39,863 bases of DNA from Methanobacteriota archaeon (GTDB taxonomy: Archaea > Thermoplasmatota > Poseidoniia > Poseidoniales > Thalassarchaeaceae), in assembly GCA_002726275.1 (NCBI GenBank), contig PBSO01000037.1, positions 1-39,863 of the forward strand, written 5' to 3'. The translations under genes were made by a program, and so were the position numbers. Of this stretch, positions 1 through 6,042 are shown piece by piece. The notes beneath the pieces were generated by a model. That model did not search any database. It saw nothing but the letters and a program-made list of their open reading frames with translations, and was not told the DNA's origin. Within the stretch, counting starts at the first letter, position 1, and the number at the start of each line of letters is the position of its first letter.

Positions 1-1
1 G

Positions 2-73
2 ATAACCGAGGAGGACGCCATTATCACTCTGGAGTCTCTGGGTGAAGTATTGGATGAACTTCCTAAGCGATAA
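2..73 (+). CDS. C-terminal end of an unidentified protein (partial)
   Basis: An open frame enters from the left edge and ends at a TAA. The visible tail reads ITEEDAIITLESLGEVLDEL followed by PKR. An acidic amphipathic last helix like this occurs at the end of many fold-type I PLP aminotransferases, but 23 residues are too few to assign a family. It lies on the same strand as ndk, with a 64-nt gap that holds a hairpin and a possible ndk promoter, so it probably ends its own transcript. Confidence 0.5.
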   Translation: MTEEDAIITLESLGEVLDELPKR

Positions 74-74
74 T

Positions 75-89
75 TGCCCCTACGGGGCA
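75..89 (+). terminator. Perfect 6-bp hairpin with TAC loop after a stop codon
   Basis: TGCCCC and GGGGCA form a perfect 6-bp stem around a TAC loop, starting one base after the TAA of the partial gene. No U-run follows, so this is not a bacterial intrinsic terminator. It may mark or protect an RNA 3' end. The same stem-TAC-stem design recurs after the zinc-ribbon gene near 5.63 kb. Confidence 0.35.
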
Positions 90-97
90 TGCTTTGC

Positions 98-128
98 GTT
101 GAAATAGGGGTGGTGGGTCGGCCGGGAC
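98..128 (+). promoter_or_regulatory. Possible ndk promoter region with GGGTCGGCCGG element
   Basis: The weak A/T stretch TTGAAATAG lies 25-35 nt upstream of the possible ndk starts, at the spacing expected of an archaeal TATA box. It is followed by GGGTCGGCCGG at 115-125. The same 11-mer lies upstream of the FKBP gene at 36303-36313. The TATA assignment is weak, because the box is poor and this region is GC-rich. Confidence 0.3.
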
Positions 129-137
129 ATGGGAGAC

Positions 138-584
138 ATGCAGACGACCTTCGTGATGATCAAGCCTGACGGCGTGCAGAGGGGCCTAGTGGCCGACATA
201 ATCGGACGGTTCGAGACCAAGGGGCTACGCCTCGTCGGACTAAGGCAGCTGACTCCCTCGATGGAGCTGGCGGAGGCCCACTACGAGGTCCACAAGGAGC
301 GACCGTTCTACGGCGGGCTCATCGAGTTCATCACCTCCGGCCCCGTTGTCGCAATGGCATGGACCGGGGTGGACGCGATCAGCGTCGCTCGCAACCTCAT
401 CGGGCCGACCGACGGCCGAACAGCCGCACCAGGCACCATCAGGGGCGACTTCGCAATGGACATCGGGCACAACGTGATCCACGGCTCCGACGGCGAGGAC
501 ACGGCGTCCTTCGAGCTGGGGCTGTGGTTCCCTGAGGGACTGGTCGACTGGACCCGCGACGAAGAGTCGCACATATACGAGTGA
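138..584 (+). CDS. ndk: Nucleoside diphosphate kinase
   Basis: Transfers the gamma phosphate from ATP to nucleoside diphosphates through a phosphohistidine, balancing NTP pools in the cytoplasm. The family N-terminus [13 protein letters not shown] is present. NVIHGSDG carries the catalytic histidine (about residue 115 from this start), and the length of 148 residues is normal. The ORF could start nine bases earlier at 129, but [12 protein letters not shown] matches the usual NDK beginning best, so 138 is chosen. infB follows on the same strand after 40 nt. In many archaea ndk and infB sit directly behind rpl7ae-rps28e-rpl24e. Here those three genes are 21 kb away on the other strand. Confidence 0.97.
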   Translation: MQTTFVMIKPDGVQRGLVADIIGRFETKGLRLVGLRQLTPSMELAEAHYEVHKERPFYGGLIEFITSGPVVAMAWTGVDAISVARNLIGPTDGRTAAPGTIRGDFAMDIGHNVIHGSDGEDTASFELGLWFPEGLVDWTRDEESHIYE

Positions 585-624
585 GCAATCAATTCAGCAG
601 GGGAAGGAGCATGAGGTGGATGGT

Positions 625-2403
625 ATGTCAGAACGCAGGCAACCCATCGTCGCTGTGCTAGGTCACGTGGACCACGGCAAGACCTCCCTCCTCGACCACA
701 TCAGGGGCCTCGGATCGGACTCCCGTGCCTCGGTCATGGACCGCGAGGCCGGCGGGATAACCCAGCACATAGGCGCCACCGAGGTGCCGGCGGACATCCT
801 CAACGAGCTCTGCTCCCCCTTGATGGGCGGGAACACGTTCGACTCGCCGGGACTCCTGTTCATCGACACCCCGGGTCACCACTCGTTCTCCACGCTCCGC
901 TCCAGGGGTGGCTCCCTCGCAGACATCGCGATACTGATTGTCGACGTCATGGAGGGCTGCAGGCCGCAGACCCTCGAGTCGCTACGCGTCCTGAAGGCGG
1001 CCAAGACCCCGTTCGTCATCGCTGCCAACAAGGTCGACAGGATATACGGCTGGGACGCCCAGCCAGGTCGCGCCATGGCCCTCTCGATGAGGAACCAGAC
1101 GCAGGACGCGATGGCCCTGTTCGAGAAGCAGTACTGGAGCCTAGTGGGACAGTTCGCCGAGGAGGGTCTCAACATCGAGCGCTACGACCGTGTCAAGGAC
1201 TTCACCAAGGACATCGCGATGGTGCCCATCTCCGCTAGGGAGGGAGAGGGCATCCAGGACCTGCTCGCTGTCGTGATCGGCCTCGCCGAGAGGTACCTCA
1301 CCGAGCAGCTCACCGACGTGGAGGGCTCCGGGGAGGGCACGGTCCTCGAGATGAAGGAGGAGAGGGGGCTCGGCAAGACCCTCGACGTCATCCTCCACAG
1401 GGGCTCCATCAAGAAGGGGGACGAGATAGTACTCGTGACCACCGAGGGAGGCCTGTCCACTCGCGTCAAGGGGCTCTTCAGCCCACGCGGCATGAGCGAG
1501 ATGAGGGACGCTGGCGACCGCTGGGACGACACGGAGGTCGCTCATGCGGCATCCGGGCTCAAGGTCTCGGCACCCGACCTCGACAACGTCCTCGCTGGCA
1601 CCACTCTCCGCGTGGTCCACACCGACTCCGAGAGGGAGGAGGCGATGGCCGCGGCCAAGGCCGAGTCCGAGCTCTCCATCGAGCTGGAGGAGGAGGGAGT
1701 CGCGATCAAGGCCGACACGGTCGGTGGATTGGAGGCACTCGCCAAGGAGCTACAGGCTCTCGATGTGCCGATTCGCAGCGCCACTATAGGAAAGGTCAGC
1801 CGCCGGGACGTGAGGAGCGCCGAGGCGGCAGTAGACCCTCTCCAGAGGGTGATAATGGCGTTCAGCACAGAGATACTCCCCGATGCCGAGGCCGAGATAG
1901 AGTCCTCCGACACCGGCGTGCACTACATCGGCTCCGACATCATCTACCGCATCCTCGAGGAGAGGGAGGAGTGGATAGAGACCAGGACCCGCGAGATAGA
2001 GGAGGCGAACCGCGAGCAGATCGTTTACCCTGGCAGGATAATGCTCCTTCCCGACCACACGTTCCGCATATCCAAGCCAGCCGTCGTGGGCGTCAGGGTG
2101 CTCGCAGGGCGGGTCCACGTCGGTCAGAAGCTCCTCAAGGACGGAAACCGCGTCGGGCGCATCAAGTCAATCCGCTCCGGTGAGGAGTCGATGAAGGAGG
2201 CGATGCAGGGCGCAGAGGTCGCACTCGCTATCGAAGGGGCCACCGTGGGCAGGCAGATCGACGAGGAGGACATCCTCCTCGTGGACGTCCCCGAGTCCCA
2301 TGCCAGGAAGCTCAGGAGGATGGACCTGAGCGCTGCCGAGGAGGAGGTCCTGGAGGAGCTGCAGGAAATCCACCGCAAGGACGACCACTTCTGGGGACGA
2401 TAG
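625..2403 (+). CDS. infB: Translation initiation factor aIF5B (IF-2 type GTPase)
   Basis: Ribosome-dependent GTPase that promotes subunit joining and initiator tRNA placement. G-domain motifs occur in order: GHVDHGKT, a T-containing switch I (ITQHIGAT), DTPGH, NKVD and SAREGEG. Two beta-barrel domains and the C-terminal helix follow. The 592-residue length and the sequence pattern match the archaeal/eukaryotic aIF5B/eIF5B form without the long N-terminal extension, and no intein is present. The ORF track starts at a GTG at 616. The ATG at 625 is preferred because GAGGTGGATGGTATG is nearly identical to the Shine-Dalgarno/start of the EF-1alpha gene in this window. The GTG remains possible, since GGAAGGAG precedes it. 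Confidence 0.97.
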   Translation: MSERRQPIVAVLGHVDHGKTSLLDHIRGLGSDSRASVMDREAGGITQHIGATEVPADILNELCSPLMGGNTFDSPGLLFIDTPGHHSFSTLRSRGGSLADIAILIVDVMEGCRPQTLESLRVLKAAKTPFVIAANKVDRIYGWDAQPGRAMALSMRNQTQDAMALFEKQYWSLVGQFAEEGLNIERYDRVKDFTKDIAMVPISAREGEGIQDLLAVVIGLAERYLTEQLTDVEGSGEGTVLEMKEERGLGKTLDVILHRGSIKKGDEIVLVTTEGGLSTRVKGLFSPRGMSEMRDAGDRWDDTEVAHAASGLKVSAPDLDNVLAGTTLRVVHTDSEREEAMAAAKAESELSIELEEEGVAIKADTVGGLEALAKELQALDVPIRSATIGKVSRRDVRSAEAAVDPLQRVIMAFSTEILPDAEAEIESSDTGVHYIGSDIIYRILEEREEWIETRTREIEEANREQIVYPGRIMLLPDHTFRISKPAVVGVRVLAGRVHVGQKLLKDGNRVGRIKSIRSGEESMKEAMQGAEVALAIEGATVGRQIDEEDILLVDVPESHARKLRRMDLSAAEEEVLEELQEIHRKDDHFWGR

Positions 2404-2438
2404 GCCCAATGAAGTAAGCCAGTCACAAGAGAACCGAA

Positions 2439-2455
2439 CACTCAAGTAGTGAGTG
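2439..2455 (+). repeat. Inverted repeat CACTCA-AGTAG-TGAGTG
   Basis: A perfect 6-bp inverted repeat with a 5-nt spacer lies in the 84-nt gap between infB and the MoxR ATPase gene, about 33 nt before the MoxR start. It could be an RNA hairpin ending infB transcripts or an operator for the next gene. No T-run follows it. Confidence 0.35.
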
Positions 2456-2487
2456 AGAGGGCCTGAGTTTAGTTAGGTGAGTGTGAA

Positions 2488-3474
2488 ATGACGATGTCTA
2501 AGACTGGTGACGCTAAGTCCCGAGAGCTAATTCAGACGGTTTCCCAGATTTCGAACGGCTTGATGAACGAGGTAAGCAAGGTCATCATCGGGAAGCAGGA
2601 GAACCTGCGACGTGTGACCATAGGCATCCTGTCCAACGGGAACATGCTCATCGAGGACTTCCCCGGACTGGCCAAGACGCTGATGGCGAACACCTTCTCG
2701 TCGGCCCTCGGATGCAAGTTCAAGCGTGTCCAGTTCACCCCAGACCTGCTCCCAGCTGACGTCATGGGGACGTACATGTACGACCAGCAGGCTGGCGAGT
2801 TCAAGCTCCGACCGGGGCCGCTGTTCACCAACCTCCTACTCGCTGACGAGATCAACAGGGCGCCACCCAAGACGCAGGCCGCTCTGCTGGAGGCCATGGA
2901 GGAGAAGCAGGTCACCATCGAGGGTATCACCCACAAGCTCCCAGCGCCATTCATCACCATGGCGACCCAGAACCCTATCGAGCAGGAGGGAACATACCCC
3001 CTCCCAGAGGCCCAGATGGACCGATTCCTGATGAAGATGTCAATGGGGTACCCAGACAGGCAGGAGGAGAAGGCCATCTTGCAGCGAAGGAAGCTCCGAG
3101 GCAAGGACGAGTACGACATCGAGCAGGTCACAAGCCCGAAGAAGGTCGTGGCAATGCAGAAGGCGTTGGAGACCGTCCACGTCGACCCGGCCATCATGTC
3201 CTACATCGTCGAGCTGGTGCAGAGGACCAGGGAGGATCACAGGATAATCACAGGAGCCTCGCCCCGTGCGAGCCAGTCCCTGTTCAAGACCAGCCGCGCT
3301 AGTGCAGCCATCGATGGCCGCGACTACGTGATACCGGACGACATCAAGGCAGTCGCCCTGCAGGTCGTCAGCCACAGGATCATGCTCAAGCCCGAGTCCA
3401 AGATTCGAGGCGTCACGGGACACCACATCATGAGGAAGATCCTCTCAGAGGTCCCCGTTCCAGTGATCCAGTGA
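2488..3474 (+). CDS. MoxR-family AAA+ ATPase
   Basis: MoxR-type AAA+ proteins act as chaperones that assemble or activate protein complexes, often together with a VWA-domain partner. Walker A is IEDFPGLAKT (about residues 55-64), with Phe and Leu-Ala where EDVPGVGKT is usual. Walker B is LLLADEINRAPPKTQAALLEAM, sensor 1 is ATQNPIEQEGTYPLPEAQMDRF, and the lid domain follows. The 328-residue length is normal. TTAGGTGAGTG lies just before the ATG, giving a good ribosome-binding site. No VWA or DUF58 gene is adjacent; the next gene is a ParA. The client is therefore unknown. Confidence 0.93.
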   Translation: MTMSKTGDAKSRELIQTVSQISNGLMNEVSKVIIGKQENLRRVTIGILSNGNMLIEDFPGLAKTLMANTFSSALGCKFKRVQFTPDLLPADVMGTYMYDQQAGEFKLRPGPLFTNLLLADEINRAPPKTQAALLEAMEEKQVTIEGITHKLPAPFITMATQNPIEQEGTYPLPEAQMDRFLMKMSMGYPDRQEEKAILQRRKLRGKDEYDIEQVTSPKKVVAMQKALETVHVDPAIMSYIVELVQRTREDHRIITGASPRASQSLFKTSRASAAIDGRDYVIPDDIKAVALQVVSHRIMLKPESKIRGVTGHHIMRKILSEVPVPVIQ

Positions 3475-3528
3475 TTCGGAATATTCACGGGTCTGGCAGC
3501 ACCCTTGCAGCCTGAGGGAGCGGAGCGG

Positions 3529-4440
3529 ATGTCGCAAGGGCCGGTTGTTATCGCCGTGGTTAACCACAAGGGAGGCACCGCCAAGACCACCACTTCGGTG
3601 AATCTGGCAGCTGCCCTGGCCAAGGGGGACTCGGACATGGGGATTCCTGCTAGGAGAGTCCTCCTCGTTGACCTGGACCCACAGGGAAACGTCGCGACGA
3701 CCTTTGGAATCGACAAGAGCACTCTCGGGCCGACGATGAACGAGCTCTTCAAGGGAGGCATAGACAGCGACCCAGTGCCCCTTTCCGAGTGTCTCCTGAG
3801 TCCCCCTCAGCTGACTTCTGCGATGCGCTCTGCGTGGAAGAGGCACAACCCGGACAGGAAGAGGGGACCACCAAACTCGATCGAGGTTCGGAACCTATGG
3901 GTCCTCCCAGCCGACCTTGATCTATCCGGAGTCGAGATAGACCTAGCCACCAGGATAGGTAGGGAGCACAGGCTGAGGTTGGCCCTTAGGGAAGCCACCG
4001 GCAAGTTCGACGTGGTCATCGTGGACACCCCCCCATCCCTTGGCCTGCTGACTATCAACGGGCTATCTGCAGCTGAGTGGGTCCTCATTCCCATCCAGGC
4101 AGAGTTCTACTCTCTGGAGGGGATGAGCCAGCTCCTAGGCCTCATCAGGAACGTCCAGGGGACCATCAACCCGAGCCTCAAGCTGTTCGGGATAGCCCTC
4201 ACGCTCGTACAGTCCAACAGCAGGCTGGGGGAGACCGTGGCGGAGCAGGCGAGACGCCACTTCGGCGAGAGAGTCTTCGGGACAGAGATACCGAGGCTCG
4301 TCGCGATAGCCGAGGCCCCTCTGGAGGGGGCTCCGATAGTGATAGCGAAGAAGCCGAACAAGTCGAACCCAGGGAGCTCGGTATACTGGGAGCTGGCAAA
4401 AGAGGCGGATGACAGGATAAAACGCATCACTGAAAGCTAG
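3529..4440 (+). CDS. ParA/Soj-family ATPase (orphan)
   Basis: Deviant Walker A P-loop ATPase of the ParA/MinD superfamily. Such proteins form ATP-dependent dimers that bind DNA or membrane and position chromosomes or complexes. The sequence begins VIAVVNHKGGTAKTTTSVN (signature KGGTAKTT), followed by VLLVDLDPQGN (A') and VVIVDTPPSLGLLTING (Walker B-like), about 303 residues in all. The ORF can be extended to a TTG at 3505. The ATG at 3529 is preferred because GAGGGAGCGG lies just upstream and the protein then starts near the first beta strand. There is no ParB homologue or obvious parS repeat nearby, so its cargo is unknown. It converges with the coiled-coil gene, with 9 nt between the stop codons. 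Confidence 0.92.
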   Translation: MSQGPVVIAVVNHKGGTAKTTTSVNLAAALAKGDSDMGIPARRVLLVDLDPQGNVATTFGIDKSTLGPTMNELFKGGIDSDPVPLSECLLSPPQLTSAMRSAWKRHNPDRKRGPPNSIEVRNLWVLPADLDLSGVEIDLATRIGREHRLRLALREATGKFDVVIVDTPPSLGLLTINGLSAAEWVLIPIQAEFYSLEGMSQLLGLIRNVQGTINPSLKLFGIALTLVQSNSRLGETVAEQARRHFGERVFGTEIPRLVAIAEAPLEGAPIVIAKKPNKSNPGSSVYWELAKEADDRIKRITES

Positions 4441-4449
4441 CCTTGGATC

Positions 4450-5538
4450 CTAAGCGTCTAGCGCGGACTGTCGCGCATCAAGCAGAGCGGACTCCCATTT
4501 CACCTTCAGCTCGGCCTTCAGCGACTTCAGTATCTCCTTCACTTCCTTCTTTGAGAGATCATCCCTCTTCGAGAACTGCTCCTCCAAGTTGGCTAGCATC
4601 TCGGCCTCCCGCTCCTTGGCGAACTCCGCTACGGACTGCTCCATCTCGACCTCAAGCTCGAGGGCGACCTCCTGCCTCTTCAATGCCAGAGCGGCCTCCA
4701 TGGTCTCCCTCTCGGAACGGAACCTCCTCTCCAGCTCGGAGAGGGCCTTCCTCTCGGCCTCCTCCTCTAGCGACTTCATTCTGACCTCGACGTCGGACTT
4801 CATCTCTGACTCGAGAGACTTCTTCTCCTCGTCAAGCTGCTTCTGGAACTCGCTCTCCTGCTTTCTCCGTGACTCAGCGAGCCTCTCCCTCATTTGGATC
4901 TCCTGCTCCAGACGGTGTGCCTCCACCTTGCGGTGGATCTGTGACTCCGAGGCCTCTCTGAGGTCCATCTCGACGCGCCTCTGCATCCTCTCGGCCTCCT
5001 GGGACGCCTCAAGCTCGAGCCTCTCCTTCAGGAAGGCCTTCCTCCTGTCGAGCTCGACCTCCATCTCGTCCTTCAGCCTCTTCCTGAGCTTCGCTGTGTG
5101 GGCTTCCAGCCTCCTGTCCCTCTCGAGGTCCAATTGCTCCCTGAGCCTGTTCTCCTCTCTCCTTAGCCTGTGGACCATCTCCTCCCTGAGTAGACGCTCC
5201 TCCCTCTCGAGGGCCTCGCTTTCCAGTCTCTCCATCTCATCCTCGAGCTCGGCTCTCAGATCGGCTTCGAGCTGCTGCAGCTGCTCGTCGAATAGTATGT
5301 CGTACCCCTTCCTCATGGCTCCCTGCATCCCAGACAGACGCTCGGTCATCTCTGCAATCCTCATTCTGCGTTCTCTGCGTATGCCGCTTCGGACTCTCGA
5401 CTCCTCGTCCAGGTGGTCCCTTGCACGCGCCATCGACTCCCTGCTGGGGGATGTCGCTAGACGATGCTGAGCTCGTAGGGCGGCCAGTTCGTCGACCCCC
5501 TCGGAGTCATCGTTGCTTGGCGACTTGCTCTCACTCAT
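4450..5538 (-). CDS. Long coiled-coil protein
   Basis: No family recognised. The protein is 362 residues, with a polar N-terminal stretch of about 50 residues and then nearly continuous charged heptad-like sequence rich in Glu, Arg, Leu and Lys, with almost no Gly, Pro or aromatic residues. It looks like an extended alpha-helical rod. No ATPase head, membrane segment or signal peptide is visible. The start MSESKSPSND (5538) is chosen over the ORF-track start, because the upstream part falls in the intergenic hairpin region. It is last in a minus-strand series behind the metal ATPase and the zinc-ribbon gene. It converges with parA, so a structural role with ParA is conceivable but is only inference. 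The Ser-rich ORF on the opposite strand is its shadow. Confidence 0.8.
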   Translation of the reverse strand: MSESKSPSNDDSEGVDELAALRAQHRLATSPSRESMARARDHLDEESRVRSGIRRERRMRIAEMTERLSGMQGAMRKGYDILFDEQLQQLEADLRAELEDEMERLESEALEREERLLREEMVHRLRREENRLREQLDLERDRRLEAHTAKLRKRLKDEMEVELDRRKAFLKERLELEASQEAERMQRRVEMDLREASESQIHRKVEAHRLEQEIQMRERLAESRRKQESEFQKQLDEEKKSLESEMKSDVEVRMKSLEEEAERKALSELERRFRSERETMEAALALKRQEVALELEVEMEQSVAEFAKEREAEMLANLEEQFSKRDDLSKKEVKEILKSLKAELKVKWESALLDARQSALDA

Positions 5539-5623
5539 GGGTACCCATCCCCAGTCTGACGCTTGTTTCTCCCTATTTGAGGGAGGAGGGTCGCAGAAGG
5601 CCGATAACAGCGGTTTGCGGGGT

Positions 5624-5638
5624 CGTGCCGTAGGCACG
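5624..5638 (-). terminator. Perfect 6-bp hairpin with UAC loop after the zinc-ribbon stop
   Basis: On the minus strand CGTGCC-TAC-GGCACG forms a perfect 6-bp stem two bases after the TGA of the zinc-ribbon gene, in the 102-nt gap before the coiled-coil gene. It has the same stem-TAC-stem design as the hairpin at 75-89. No U-run follows. It may be an RNA 3' end or a processing or stabilising structure separating the coiled-coil gene from the upstream pair. Confidence 0.35.
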
Positions 5639-5640
5639 GC

Positions 5641-6033
5641 TCAGAATGTCACGTTGAACGCCGCATCGCAGGCAGGGCAGCTCAGCTCTTTCGTGCCGGG
5701 CTTGGGCTTGATCCTGAGCTTGCTCTCGCACCCGGGGCACTGGATCTCGACCTTGTTGACCTTCTCGGTGAGCCTGAATAGTTTCGAGCATGCAGCGCAG
5801 CTGATGTCGAGAGGGCGCTCTTCGCTACCGGCAACGACGATCGTGTTGCAGTGTGGGCAGGGGAGAGTCTCTTCCATCAGGGCGTCAATGGTTGGCTGGT
5901 GGCTAACCCTGCATACCGCATCGCAAACCTTGCACGTTATCTCACCGAGGCCCTGGGGGAGCATGTGCCCGCAGTTGGCGCATTCCGCTAGTGGAGGAGC
6001 GTGCCTAGACTCCACCTCGACAACGTCCGACAT
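5641..6033 (-). CDS. Protein with three zinc ribbons
   Basis: A 130-residue protein with six CxxC knuckles: CANC, CKVC, CPHC, CAAC, CPGC and CPAC. These pair naturally into three four-cysteine zinc ribbons joined by short linkers. No other domain, signal peptide or membrane segment is visible, so it should be cytosolic, with a role in protein or nucleic acid binding or metal storage. The start is either the ATG at 6039 (MVMSD) or the one at 6033 (MSDVV). In either case it lies 3-9 nt from the stop of the P-type ATPase gene, so the two are almost certainly co-transcribed. A metal-related role is suggested by that context but not shown. Confidence 0.8.
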   Translation of the reverse strand: MSDVVEVESRHAPPLAECANCGHMLPQGLGEITCKVCDAVCRVSHQPTIDALMEETLPCPHCNTIVVAGSEERPLDISCAACSKLFRLTEKVNKVEIQCPGCESKLRIKPKPGTKELSCPACDAAFNVTF

Positions 6034-6042
6034 GACCATCCC

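Noticed and set aside
1141-1620. 159-residue minus-strand ORF
   Set aside because: Antisense of infB in GC-rich sequence where stop codons are rare.
2532-3197. 221-residue minus-strand ORF
   Set aside because: Antisense of the MoxR ATPase, which has complete Walker motifs.
4589-5470. 293-residue Ser-rich ORF on the plus strand
   Set aside because: It is the antisense of the coiled-coil gene; long Ser runs come from the reverse complement of Glu/Lys/Arg codons.
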